Origin: Candidatus Gastranaerophilales bacterium
GTDB taxonomy: Bacteria; Cyanobacteriota; Vampirovibrionia; Gastranaerophilales; Gastranaerophilaceae
Assembly (NCBI GenBank): GCA_905235155.1
Contig: CAJOKJ010000010.1
Coordinates: 1-64,000 of the forward strand
Length of the DNA: 64,000 nt
Reading direction: 5' to 3'
Below the pieces are notes generated by a model. That model saw only the letters and a program-made list of their open reading frames with translations, was not told the DNA's origin and did no database searches. This document shows positions 34,268 through 42,785 of this stretch, in pieces. Position numbers and translations under genes: made by a program. Positions within the stretch are counted from its first letter, which is position 1; the number at the start of each line of letters is the position of its first letter.

Positions 34268-35752
34268 ATGGAAAAAAGAGATACTTGGAACTCCAGATTT
34301 ACATTTATATTAGCTTCGATAGCATCAGCAGTTGGTTTGGGAAATATGTGGAGATTTCCCGGAATTGTATACCAAAATGGTGGCGGAGCATTTTTGATAC
34401 CGTATTTTATTGCAATAGTAACAGCAGGTATTCCGCTATTAGCAATGGAAATTTCATTAGGTAAACATTTTCAGGCAGGAGCACCAATTGCATTAAAGAA
34501 TTTAAATCCAAAATTTGAATGGATTGGCTGGCTTGGTGTAGGTACTGCGTCATGCATAGCATCATATTATTCAACTGTTTTAGCGTGGGTAATATACTAT
34601 GTGTATTTGTCATTCTCATCGCCTTGGATGCATAAAGCAGCAGCCGATATATTCATGACCGATGCATTACATGTTTCAAGCGGAATGTTTGATATTAGCG
34701 GATTTGTACCAAGTATATTAATTGCAATGATAGTTGGTTGGATTTTAATATGGGTTTGCATAAGAAATGGTATTGACTCGGTTAGTTCCGTTTTAAACTA
34801 TGTAGTAACAGTGCCATTGATACTATTGGTTATAATGATTATAAGAGCCGTAACACTGCCGGGTGCAATGGATGGAATTTATTACTATTTAGTACCTGAT
34901 TGGTCAAAATTATTACAACCAAGCGTATGGGCAGCGGCTTACGGACAGGTATTCTTCTCTTTAAGTATTTTATTTTCTATTATGGTGGCATACGGAAGTT
35001 ATTTACCTGAAGATGCACCTGTAACATCAGACAGTATAATTATTGCTATTGCAGATGCATTTGTAAGCTTCTTTGCAGGATTTGCATGCTTTGGCTCTTT
35101 AGGTTACTTATCACACATTCAAAACATTCCTATTTCAGAAATGACACATTCGGGAATTATGCTTGCATTTGCAACTTACCCTACTGCAATTGCGGCTATG
35201 CCGGGTGGTAAATGGATGGTTATTTTATTTTCACTAATATTCTTTATTATATTATTTACATTAGCATTAGGTTCTGTATTTTCTATTGTGGCTGGGGTTA
35301 CAACCTCATTTAAGGACAAATTCGGGACTTCAAAACAAAAAACTGCAATATTTTTCTGCGTTGTTGGATGTTTAATCGCAATGATTTACACAACAGATGC
35401 AGGTTTGTATTGGGTAGATATAGTTGACCATTTCATGAACGACTTTAACCTTATTGCAATAGGTCTTGTTGAAACTGTTGCTTTAGGCTGGATATACGGT
35501 GCTGATAAAGTTTTAGAAATAATAAATAAAAATTGTAAGTTTAAGTACGGAAAATCTTGGATTTTGTGTATAAAATATTTATGCCCGCTTGTTTTTGCAA
35601 CAATTGTCGGAAGCTACCTTTATGAAAACATAAAACATCCTTACGGAAATTATCCTCTATCTAACCTGCTTGTCGCAGGCTGGGGGTTTGTGCTTGTAAC
35701 CATTATATTCAGTATAATAATGACTTTTTTCAAAGACGTTAAAAATCATTAA
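34268..35752 (+). CDS. Sodium-dependent NSS/SNF family transporter
   Basis: A 494-residue, 11-12-helix protein of the neurotransmitter:sodium symporter family. The N-terminal WNSRFTFILASIASAVGLGNMWRFP carries the unwound TM1 Na+ and substrate site (G-L-G-N-x-W-R-F-P), and GGGAFLIPYFIAIVTAGIPLL is TM2. Bacterial members such as LeuT and TnaT import amino acids with Na+; the substrate here is not determined. AAAGGAAAGAG precedes the ATG. Confidence 0.95.
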   Translation: MEKRDTWNSRFTFILASIASAVGLGNMWRFPGIVYQNGGGAFLIPYFIAIVTAGIPLLAMEISLGKHFQAGAPIALKNLNPKFEWIGWLGVGTASCIASYYSTVLAWVIYYVYLSFSSPWMHKAAADIFMTDALHVSSGMFDISGFVPSILIAMIVGWILIWVCIRNGIDSVSSVLNYVVTVPLILLVIMIIRAVTLPGAMDGIYYYLVPDWSKLLQPSVWAAAYGQVFFSLSILFSIMVAYGSYLPEDAPVTSDSIIIAIADAFVSFFAGFACFGSLGYLSHIQNIPISEMTHSGIMLAFATYPTAIAAMPGGKWMVILFSLIFFIILFTLALGSVFSIVAGVTTSFKDKFGTSKQKTAIFFCVVGCLIAMIYTTDAGLYWVDIVDHFMNDFNLIAIGLVETVALGWIYGADKVLEIINKNCKFKYGKSWILCIKYLCPLVFATIVGSYLYENIKHPYGNYPLSNLLVAGWGFVLVTIIFSIIMTFFKDVKNH

Positions 35753-35817
35753 TTTATATGATAAAATGTGCATAAAAATAACATAAAATGGGCAAGTATA
35801 TAATGGAGGACAAAGCC

Positions 35818-36081
35818 ATGAGTTTTGACGTAAATCCACTAAACAATACCCCTCAACTCAGAGCCGCACAAACACAAGACGGAGGTGCAGGTAACACAGG
35901 TTATTTTGAGCAACAAAAAAAGAAAAAGGAAGAAGAAGAATTATCACAGGCTCTTTTCCAAGAAAAAAAAGATACTTTTTCACTAAAAGATGCTCAAGAA
36001 GCAAGTTACATAGAACCACCATTCTTGTTAAAGGTTGTTGAGTACATTAAAAGTTTATTTAAACGCTTAATTCACCAGTAA
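35818..36081 (+). CDS. Hypothetical protein with charged coiled-coil segment
   Basis: ATG 35818 is preferred because GGAGG lies 8 nt upstream. The 87-residue product starts MSFDVNPLNNTPQLRAAQTQ, has a K/E block (QQKKKKEEEELSQALF) and a C-terminal amphipathic, possibly membrane-associated helix (PFLLKVVEYIKSLFKRLI). No family is recognised. Its 3' end overlaps csaB by 15 nt, tail to tail. Confidence 0.65.
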   Translation: MSFDVNPLNNTPQLRAAQTQDGGAGNTGYFEQQKKKKEEEELSQALFQEKKDTFSLKDAQEASYIEPPFLLKVVEYIKSLFKRLIHQ

Positions 36082-37083
36082 ATCAAACATCTCCCAATCA
36101 AAATGTTTTTTATTGGCAAAATCAAGCAATGCCCGACGGTCTAAGTTCTTAAGCCTGCTGAACAAGTAACCGTAATTTTCTGTTGCGTTCATTGATAGCA
36201 TTGGTAAATTTGCTTCTTGAGCAAGCGTTTCAACCTTATAATCGTAATTTATTGCTAAAGTCTTAATTCCATATCTCAAAGCGATTAAAATTGCATGGAA
36301 ACGCATTGCAATCATATATTCAAGATTTGCCATAAGTTTTATAATTTCTTTTGGAGTTTTACCGGAAATTACATTTGTCTTTATACTTGGATTAACAGAT
36401 TGCAATAATGCTTCAAAATGTTTGCAAACTTCTAAATCATTGCTGTCTTGAAATGAATATATCTCTATTATTTTGTCAGGAAAATCAATTGCAACACGGT
36501 TTGCAAGAGTTATTAACAATTTTTCCGACAAAGTCTTAAAATGTCTCAGCTGAATACCTACTCTGCTTTCAGGATTTGAACCTTCAAGTTCCAAATCATA
36601 CAAAGGATCACAAACTAATTCTGTTTTTATTCCCCAACCTCTGAGCATAAATAAGCTCTTATCATCTCTAACACTAACCCATTTACATTTTTTTAACAAA
36701 TTTTTAGTAATAAATTTACCAAATTTATTATTTATTGGTCCAATTCCTTGAGCAAAAACTATTACATCTTTTTTTAAAAATTGAGCAATAAAAATTATAA
36801 ACAAATAATAAAATAAACTTTTTACGCTTGTTACATCTTGTAAAAGACTGCCACCACCTGAAATAAGCACGTCAGTCTTTGAAATATTTTTAATAATTTT
36901 TCCAAATTCAAACTTGCCGATTGATTTTACATCGTAAGTTTTAGCAGTTTTTTCAGGGTTAGAAGACAAAACTGTAATTTCAGAATTTACTTTCTTCAAA
37001 TGCTGAACAATAGTTTCTAAAATTGCTTCATCGCCAAAATTATCAGCACCATAATATCCTGATAATAGAACTTTTTTAGCCAT
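36067..37083 (-). CDS. csaB: Polysaccharide pyruvyl transferase CsaB
   Basis: A 338-residue protein opening MAKKVLLSGYYGADNFGDEA with the SGGGSLLQD block and FAQGIGPI, all typical of CsaB. The later MRFHAILIALRYGIKTLAINYDYK matches the GT-B-like C-terminal fold. CsaB adds ketal pyruvate to wall or secondary cell-wall polysaccharide, the modification that SLH domains recognise; an SLH protein is encoded about 4 kb away. It is adjacent to the KDPG aldolase gene, one base downstream. Confidence 0.92.
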   Translation of the reverse strand: MAKKVLLSGYYGADNFGDEAILETIVQHLKKVNSEITVLSSNPEKTAKTYDVKSIGKFEFGKIIKNISKTDVLISGGGSLLQDVTSVKSLFYYLFIIFIAQFLKKDVIVFAQGIGPINNKFGKFITKNLLKKCKWVSVRDDKSLFMLRGWGIKTELVCDPLYDLELEGSNPESRVGIQLRHFKTLSEKLLITLANRVAIDFPDKIIEIYSFQDSNDLEVCKHFEALLQSVNPSIKTNVISGKTPKEIIKLMANLEYMIAMRFHAILIALRYGIKTLAINYDYKVETLAQEANLPMLSMNATENYGYLFSRLKNLDRRALLDFANKKHFDWEMFDLLVN

Positions 37084-37084
37084 A

Positions 37085-37693
37085 TTAAACCTTTAAGACA
37101 TTCAAAATATTTTTTGCACGGTTTGTAATTTCAGCAAATGATAAACCTTGATAAAAATCTCTGCCAACACCGACTGACTTTGCACCGGCTTTAATATAAG
37201 CAGGAACATCAGCAAGTTTAATATGTCCCATTGGCATTATTGTTAAAAACGGCATTGTTCGAAGCATATCTTCAATATATAAAACCCCACCTAATGCTGT
37301 AACAGGAAATATCTTTATTAATGGAACTCTTGCCTGCCAAGCCGCATAAGCTTCATTTGGTGTAGAAGCACCGGAAATAAACGGCATTTTTTTATTTTTT
37401 GATATTTTAACTATATTCATTTGAGATAACGGTGATGAAAATAATTTAGCACCACTGTAAATTGCCTGTTCTGCTTGTTGCTGAGTAATAATACCTCCGG
37501 CACATACAACAGCCTCTTTTGAAATTTCATCAATAGCAGAGAATAAAGAAGGATTTTCAACTACAATTTCCATAACCTTTATTCCGCCTTCAATTAATGC
37601 ATGTGCTATATCAACAGCATTCTTTGCATCTTTACTCCTAACTATCGGATAAATTTTTTCTTCCAAGATTAAATCAATAACATTTTTATTCAT
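37085..37693 (-). CDS. KDPG/KHG aldolase
   Basis: A 202-residue TIM-barrel aldolase. The general-base glutamate is in VMEIVVENP and the Schiff-base lysine in IKIFPVTALGG; the phosphate loop is PMGHIKL and GVGRDF. It cleaves 2-keto-3-deoxy-6-phosphogluconate (or 4-hydroxy-2-oxoglutarate) to pyruvate plus an aldehyde. Position one base upstream of csaB on the same strand is notable because CsaB-type reactions use pyruvate-derived PEP, though this link is speculative. AAAAGGATA precedes the ATG. Confidence 0.9.
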   Translation of the reverse strand: MNKNVIDLILEEKIYPIVRSKDAKNAVDIAHALIEGGIKVMEIVVENPSLFSAIDEISKEAVVCAGGIITQQQAEQAIYSGAKLFSSPLSQMNIVKISKNKKMPFISGASTPNEAYAAWQARVPLIKIFPVTALGGVLYIEDMLRTMPFLTIMPMGHIKLADVPAYIKAGAKSVGVGRDFYQGLSFAEITNRAKNILNVLKV

Positions 37694-37758
37694 ATTTATA
37701 TCCTTTTTTACAGATTTATTATATCATAAAAGAAAATAAACAATGTTAGGAAATTTTT

Positions 37759-39702
37759 ATGGGTAAATTAAAATCAATAATAATTTTTATTGCATTTGCA
37801 ATTATAATCTTTGTCGCATACGTTATTTTTAGCAGTTTTTTTGAACCGGGTGTATATAACCTTATGGTAAGAAGTTTTGTTGCCAGCCATAAAGGTTCTG
37901 ACGGTATTGTTCTTGTAGTGATAGACGATGAATCAATAGAACGTTATCGCTGGCCTTGGAGCAGAGATTTATACGCAAAAATATTTGATTATTTAGGTCA
38001 TTATACAAATGCAAAAATTATCGGATTTGATGCCGTTGTAACAACTCCTGATTTAAATAATCCAAAAGCAGATTTAAAATTATACGAAACGGTTAAGGAT
38101 ATTCATAACTTTGTTGGAGGCTTCAGTCTGTTAAACGGAAATTATACAAATGAAAAAGAAGGTAAAATTTATGATAAAAAATTTGAAGAAAAATTCAAAT
38201 TTCCTATAATAACTGAATATAAGCCACAAGAACAACCAAGATATAACAGTCTTTCAAAATATCCTGAAGGATATTTTAATGCTGTAAACAAAGTAGGTTC
38301 AGTTAAAGTATTTACTAATCCGATAGACGGATTTATAAAGGATGTACCTCAATTAGTTTATTATAAAGGCAACTATTATCCTTCGTTAGGTTTAAGAATG
38401 TTTGCATATCTGAACAATACAAAAGAAATTAAACTTACAAAAACACATCTTATAATAAGCGGAGATGAAGAAATAAAAATAAAATATCACAGACGTTGGG
38501 GCGGAATTTGTAACTTCTTACATTTTTATAAAAATTATAAAAATTCTGATTACACACACAGAACATACTCGGCAGTAGATATAATAGATTCAATTGATGC
38601 TATTAAAGCCGGCAAAAAACCTAAAATTGATCCAAAAAATTTTGATAACAAAATTGTATATGTAGGTGCAAATGCCAAAGCTCAAGGTTTAGGACTTGAA
38701 GATGCTGCTCCGACACCAATGCAAAACAAACATCCCGGAGTGGATATTCAAGCAACAAATTTAGATAATTTAATTCACAACCAGATAGTTCGTTCTGTTA
38801 CACAAATGCAGGAATTTCTGCTTAATCTGGCACTGGTAATTGCAGCTTTCATTATAGTAGCAAACTTTTCGCTGATTGCAGGACTTGGAATTATGGTGTT
38901 AATGGTTGTGGGATATATTTTTATGTCTGTGCTGTCGTATAAATTAAATTTTGCAGTGCCTGTAATAACACCTATTGCACTGCAAATGGTTACAATGATT
39001 TTTGGTTATTCAAGAAAATTTATAGTTGAAGCAAGAAACAAAGAAAAAATTAAAGATGCAATGGGTAAATATATATCACAAGACATTATGGAGAATGTTG
39101 TAAGTGATATTGACAATGTAAAATTAGGCGGAAAAAAAGCAGACGTAACAGTTTTATTTGCTGATATAAGAGGATTTACATCAATGAGCGAAAAGCTGGA
39201 ACCTGATGAAATTTCCGTAATACTTAACGAGTATTTTACCGCACTTGAACCGATTATAAGCAGTTACAATGGCGTTATTAACAAATTTATAGGTGATGCG
39301 ATTATGGCAATTTTTGGTGAACCAATACAAGACAAAAACCATGCTGTAAATGCCGTAAAATGTGCTAATGCTATGCTTTTAAAAGTTCAAGACCTACAAA
39401 AAAAATGGTTGGAGGAAGGAAAACCGAAAATTGAAATTGGTGTCGGAATAAATACAGGTGAAGCATTTGTCGGAAATATCGGTTCTGAAAAGCGTTTGGA
39501 ATACACCGTTATTGGAGATATGGTAAACCTTGCAAGCCGCATTGAAAGTTATAACAAAGTATATAAAACTCAATTTTTAATAAGTTCTTCTACATACGAA
39601 TATGTTAGAGGTATTGCTGATGTTATAAAAATATCAGAAGTAAAAATACGTGGGAAAGAAAAGAAAATGAACATTTATGAGGTTTTGAGGCTCACAAAAT
39701 GA
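37759..39702 (+). CDS. CHASE2-domain adenylate/guanylate cyclase
   Basis: A 647-residue membrane cyclase. An N-terminal anchor (IIIFIAFAIIIFVAYVIF) precedes the periplasmic CHASE2 sensor (about 30-340; VIDDESIERYRWPWSRDLYAK, then IVYVGANAKAQG). Three transmembrane segments and the class III cyclase domain follow (KADVTVLFADIRGFTSMSE with metal aspartates, NKFIGDAIMAIFGEP, EYTVIGDMVNLASRIE). It should make a cyclic nucleotide in response to an envelope signal. It overlaps the receiver-protein gene by four bases. AGGAA lies before the ATG. Confidence 0.95.
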   Translation: MGKLKSIIIFIAFAIIIFVAYVIFSSFFEPGVYNLMVRSFVASHKGSDGIVLVVIDDESIERYRWPWSRDLYAKIFDYLGHYTNAKIIGFDAVVTTPDLNNPKADLKLYETVKDIHNFVGGFSLLNGNYTNEKEGKIYDKKFEEKFKFPIITEYKPQEQPRYNSLSKYPEGYFNAVNKVGSVKVFTNPIDGFIKDVPQLVYYKGNYYPSLGLRMFAYLNNTKEIKLTKTHLIISGDEEIKIKYHRRWGGICNFLHFYKNYKNSDYTHRTYSAVDIIDSIDAIKAGKKPKIDPKNFDNKIVYVGANAKAQGLGLEDAAPTPMQNKHPGVDIQATNLDNLIHNQIVRSVTQMQEFLLNLALVIAAFIIVANFSLIAGLGIMVLMVVGYIFMSVLSYKLNFAVPVITPIALQMVTMIFGYSRKFIVEARNKEKIKDAMGKYISQDIMENVVSDIDNVKLGGKKADVTVLFADIRGFTSMSEKLEPDEISVILNEYFTALEPIISSYNGVINKFIGDAIMAIFGEPIQDKNHAVNAVKCANAMLLKVQDLQKKWLEEGKPKIEIGVGINTGEAFVGNIGSEKRLEYTVIGDMVNLASRIESYNKVYKTQFLISSSTYEYVRGIADVIKISEVKIRGKEKKMNIYEVLRLTK

Positions 39703-40076
39703 AACACTATTTAATAGTTGATGATTCTCAAAGCTGGAATAATTATCATTACAATAATTTAAAAGAGCTGTACGGTGATGAAATAGAAATTGATAGAGCC
39801 TATACCGCCAGAGAAGGCTATGATTGGGTGTATAATTACATAGACAATCCTTATGATGTAATAATAACAGATTTATCAATGGAATATGATTTTTCTCCAA
39901 AATATGCAGGTGAGTGGCTGATAGAACAAATACAGCTTTTAAAACAGTATTACAAAACAAAAATTATAATAATATCAGGTTCGATGCAAATAAAAAACAT
40001 AGCAGAAGGCTTTGGAACAGATTATGTTCCAAAAGCTAAAATTGCTTGTGACAAGACGGTCTACCAAAAATTTTAA
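39699..40076 (+). CDS. Stand-alone response-regulator receiver protein
   Basis: A 125-residue CheY-like domain: acidic pair in LIVDDSQSW, phosphoacceptor aspartate in VIITDLSMEYD, hydroxyl residue in IIIISGSM and lysine in YVPKAKI. There is no output domain. The ATGA overlap with the CHASE2 cyclase gene implies coupled synthesis and a shared signalling role. No histidine kinase is in the window. Confidence 0.88.
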   Translation: MKHYLIVDDSQSWNNYHYNNLKELYGDEIEIDRAYTAREGYDWVYNYIDNPYDVIITDLSMEYDFSPKYAGEWLIEQIQLLKQYYKTKIIIISGSMQIKNIAEGFGTDYVPKAKIACDKTVYQKF

Positions 40077-40280
40077 ACCGATGAGGAATGTGGTTTAATG
40101 CAATTAAATAATCGCCTAATCAACTTATAGACCTTAGGATGCAATCACTTCTGCTGCACTATGGCATTAGGCACACATTGACGTTCGTAAAGCAGTCCTC
40201 ATTGACAATCGGTGTGGTACAATCGACCGAAGTCTTGATTTACATAATCATATCTGCTTGCGTTAAAGAACATAAGGCAT
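40070..40280 (-). ncRNA. Candidate structured ncRNA (long bulged hairpin)
   Basis: The gene-free DNA between the receiver and mtnA genes folds into one long interrupted stem: ACCGAT/ATCGGT (about 40078/40219), TGAGGA/TCCTCA, AATGTG/CACATT and GCCTAAT/ATTAGGC, in nested order with large internal loops. On the reverse strand a promoter-like pair lies at 40315-40286, and the closing stem is followed by a U-rich tail (TTTAAAATTTTT). Size and shape are reminiscent of 6S RNA, but no conserved core was recognised, so class and strand are uncertain. Confidence 0.45.
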
Positions 40281-40315
40281 GCCTTATATTAATTATATTC
40301 CACGCTCATGGTCAA
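40272..40315 (-). promoter_or_regulatory. Promoter-like element with 16-bp palindrome
   Basis: TTGACC (40315-40310) and TAATAT (40291-40286) are separated by 18 nt. At the predicted start lies the perfect palindrome ATAAGGCATGCCTTAT (40272-40287), a possible operator. It would drive the candidate ncRNA. Confidence 0.4.
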
Positions 40316-40344
40316 TAATAACAGGCTTCATGAAAAACATGAAA

Positions 40345-41421
40345 TTATTGTAACAAATCTTTTTGGTGTATTTCGAACGCTTCTTTAATTGATTTTTCGT
40401 AAGGAGCTCTCAAAATACCGACTTCTGTTATAATTCCTGCAATCAGCTCATTAGGAGTAACATCAAATCCAGGATTTATAACTTTCACTTTATCAGAGCA
40501 TATAATTTTTCCGTTAATATGTGTTACTTCTTCATGAGAACGTTCTTCAATAGGAATTTCTTTACCTGATTTTATACTTGTATCAATCGTTGACAACGGT
40601 GCAGCAATGTAAAACGGTACATTATGATATTTAGCAGAAATTGCAACTGTATATGTTCCGATTTTATTTGCAGTATCACCGTTAGCCGCAATTCTATCCG
40701 CACCTACACAAACCATATCAATCATGCCTTTACTCATAAAATAAGAACACATGCCATCAGTAATAAGTGTTACGGGAATGCCATCCATTGCAAGTTCAAA
40801 AGTTGTAAGTCTTGCACCCTGTTGACGAGGACGAGTTTCATCAGCAAAAACTTGAACCGTATTATCACGGTCATAAGCCGAACGAACAACACCCAATGCG
40901 GTACCATAACCACCTGTTGCCAATGCTCCTGCGTTACAGTGTGTCAAAATAGTAGCACCTTTTGGAACAACATCAGCACCGTTTTCACCTATTTTTATAC
41001 ATCTTTCTATATCATCTTTTTCTATTTCAACTGCCTTATCTGTCAATTCTTTTATTAAACCATTAATATCTGAGGTTGAATTAGTAATAATATCTTTTTG
41101 CTGTTTACAAGCCCACATCAAATTAACCGCAGTGGGTCTTGATGTTGCCATATAATCAGCCTTTTCCAATAATTGTTGTTTAAATTCTTCCAGTGATAAA
41201 TTTTTATTTCTTAATTCTTGAGCATACAAGACAACTCCTTGAGCCCCTGCAATACCAATTGCCGGTGCACCTCGCACAATCATATTTTTTATAGCATCAA
41301 ACATGTCTTGCCCTGTCGTTATATCGACATACTTATATTCATAAGGAATAATTGTTTGGTCAAGCATTCTTGACACACCGTCAACCCATTGTATCGGTCT
41401 AATTTTAGAATCAAAAGCCAT
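40345..41421 (-). CDS. mtnA: S-methyl-5-thioribose-1-phosphate isomerase
   Basis: A 358-residue MtnA of the eIF2B-related fold. MIVRGAPAIGIAGAQGV is the substrate-binding loop, LTHCNAGALATGGYGTALG holds the catalytic cysteine, and VGADRIAANGDTANKIGTY the catalytic aspartate. It isomerises MTR-1-P to MTRu-1-P in methionine salvage. No other salvage genes are adjacent, and related ribose-1,5-bisphosphate or 5-deoxyribose-1-P isomerase activity cannot be excluded. Confidence 0.95.
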   Translation of the reverse strand: MAFDSKIRPIQWVDGVSRMLDQTIIPYEYKYVDITTGQDMFDAIKNMIVRGAPAIGIAGAQGVVLYAQELRNKNLSLEEFKQQLLEKADYMATSRPTAVNLMWACKQQKDIITNSTSDINGLIKELTDKAVEIEKDDIERCIKIGENGADVVPKGATILTHCNAGALATGGYGTALGVVRSAYDRDNTVQVFADETRPRQQGARLTTFELAMDGIPVTLITDGMCSYFMSKGMIDMVCVGADRIAANGDTANKIGTYTVAISAKYHNVPFYIAAPLSTIDTSIKSGKEIPIEERSHEEVTHINGKIICSDKVKVINPGFDVTPNELIAGIITEVGILRAPYEKSIKEAFEIHQKDLLQ

Positions 41422-41492
41422 ATTTACACCTTTCTTATTTTATTTCAAAATCAAAATTTTCATTTGTTTCTTTTTTCAATCCTGTTAATAAT

Positions 41493-41918
41493 TCATACAG
41501 AAGTTGCAAGTCCCGCAAAAGCGTTCATCAACGCACTTAAAAGTGCTACAAAAAATATTAACATTAACATAACAATAAAACTGCCAAAACTGTTAAAGAA
41601 AAATCTCATAATAAAATGAGCCTTAAAAGCAGGAACAGGAATTAATCCCAAAATAATATCACAAGGCACATAAACAATAGCTGCTGCGATAAATGAAACA
41701 AAACCTATAACAGCACCTAAAATTGCACCTTCACGCATATCAAAAAGTCCAATTAAATTTTCTCGTTTCATGTATACCAGCACACCTGCTGCAAGACAAA
41801 TTACCAATATTGAAACAGAAAAAATATTAACAAACGGGAATATGGTTAAAAGTCCTAAAGCCCCGCCTGCTATGGCACTTAATATTGCTACTTGTTTTAA
41901 TAATAATTCGTTAATCAT
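41493..41918 (-). CDS. Small integral membrane protein
   Basis: A 141-residue protein with four hydrophobic stretches, glycine/alanine-rich in the first (LSAIAGGALGLLTIFPFV) and third (AILGAVIGFVSFIAAAIVYV). GAGGTATAC precedes the ATG. It follows ruvC by 12 nt on the same strand. No family is recognised. Confidence 0.75.
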   Translation of the reverse strand: MINELLLKQVAILSAIAGGALGLLTIFPFVNIFSVSILVICLAAGVLVYMKRENLIGLFDMREGAILGAVIGFVSFIAAAIVYVPCDIILGLIPVPAFKAHFIMRFFFNSFGSFIVMLMLIFFVALLSALMNAFAGLATSV

Positions 41919-41930
41919 ATTTGTATACCT

Positions 41931-42416
41931 CTATTTTATTGCTAATTCTAAATTTTTTCTTGTGTGGCAAATTGCTATCGCAATAGAATCAACTGTATCA
42001 TCCAACTTTGGCAAGTCTTGACAACCTAAAGCAATTTTTACCATTTGCTCAACTTGTTTTTTATCAGCCCTGCCAAAACCTGTTAAAACCTGCTTAACCT
42101 CCATTGGAGTATATTCATATACAGGAATACCACGTTTTTCCAGTGCCATAACAATTACTCCTCTAGCCTCTGCAACCGGAATAATAGTAGTTTGATTTCT
42201 AAAATAATATAACTTTTCAACAGAAGCAATATCAGGTTTATATTTATCAATAATCACCGATATATCTTCAAAAATTTCATATAATCTTGAAGCGTCAGAC
42301 ATGCCTTTTTTAGTTTGAATTGAACCGGAAGTAATCAAACTGAAATTATCACCATCAACATCAATGATGCTGTAACCAACAATTGCCATACCCGGATCTA
42401 TACCTAATATCTTCAT
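41931..42416 (-). CDS. ruvC: Holliday junction resolvase RuvC
   Basis: A 161-residue RNase H-fold resolvase: ILGIDPGMAIVGYSIID with the first catalytic aspartate, VEKLYYF with the catalytic glutamate, EYTPMEVKQVLTGFGRADKKQV and DDTVDSIAIAICH with the last acidic residues. It cleaves Holliday junctions with RuvAB. No Shine-Dalgarno is visible; TATAAT ends 7 nt before the ATG, close to the leaderless arrangement seen elsewhere. Confidence 0.96.
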   Translation of the reverse strand: MKILGIDPGMAIVGYSIIDVDGDNFSLITSGSIQTKKGMSDASRLYEIFEDISVIIDKYKPDIASVEKLYYFRNQTTIIPVAEARGVIVMALEKRGIPVYEYTPMEVKQVLTGFGRADKKQVEQMVKIALGCQDLPKLDDTVDSIAIAICHTRKNLELAIK

Positions 42417-42568
42417 AATTTATATTATAACAGTGTTTTTTTGTTATGCAAAGTATTAACAAAACGACATGATTTAGCAATCAAATTAACATTAACTTTT
42501 GTAAAGTGTCAAAATGACACTATACAGTCAATTTTACCAAAATATTCATTATTCAAGAAAACATTTTG
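42417..42568. other. Intergenic region with a 7-bp perfect palindrome
   Basis: The AT-rich DNA upstream of ruvC holds no ORF. AGTGTCA-AAA-TGACACT (42505-42521) is a perfect inverted repeat with a 3-nt spacer, plausible as a dimeric repressor site. Confidence 0.4.
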
Positions 42569-42597
42569 TTGACATAAAAATAAAAGTATGCAATAAT
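42569..42597 (+). promoter_or_regulatory. Sigma-70-type promoter for a candidate small RNA
   Basis: TTGACA (42569-42574), exactly 17 nt, then AATAAT (42592-42597). Predicted start near 42604. No ORF with a ribosome site follows before an intrinsic terminator. Confidence 0.55.
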
Positions 42598-42603
42598 AAT
42601 CTT

Positions 42604-42742
42604 GTGCATTAAATAGTGTAGCAGAAACACTAAATAGCATAACATTTACCCAAAAAACATATAAACTCCTAAATAATAAACACTAAAAAGAGACCATTAG
42701 GATGCAGAAAACACACACTCAATCAAATGAGTGTTTTTTTTT
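42604..42742 (+). ncRNA. Candidate stand-alone small RNA
   Basis: A near-consensus promoter and a strong terminator (ACACTCA/TGAGTGT plus eight T) bracket about 140 nt without a convincing coding frame. The transcript would contain an AGTGT/ACACT hairpin near its 5' end and an unstructured A/C-rich middle, then the terminator hairpin: the usual layout of a trans-acting sRNA. Function unknown. Confidence 0.5.
42715..42742 (+). terminator. Intrinsic terminator of the candidate sRNA
   Basis: ACACTCA and TGAGTGT pair across a 6-nt loop and are followed by T8. Confidence 0.85.
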
Positions 42743-42746
42743 GCAT

Positions 42747-42777
42747 AAAAAAACCTCACAAGAAGTGAGGCTTTTTT
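42747..42777. terminator. Bidirectional terminator after the MGMAASQ gene
   Basis: CCTCAC and GTGAGG form a 6-bp stem with a 5-nt loop, preceded by A7 and followed by CT6, so it works on both strands, chiefly for the reverse-strand gene ending at 42786. Confidence 0.85.
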
Positions 42778-42785
42778 ATCATTTA

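Noticed and set aside
40078-40224. tRNA, tmRNA, RNase P or SRP RNA in the receiver-mtnA gap
   Set aside because: No T-loop, tag ORF, P4-type or SRP-type conserved core could be found; it is kept only as an unclassified structured RNA candidate.
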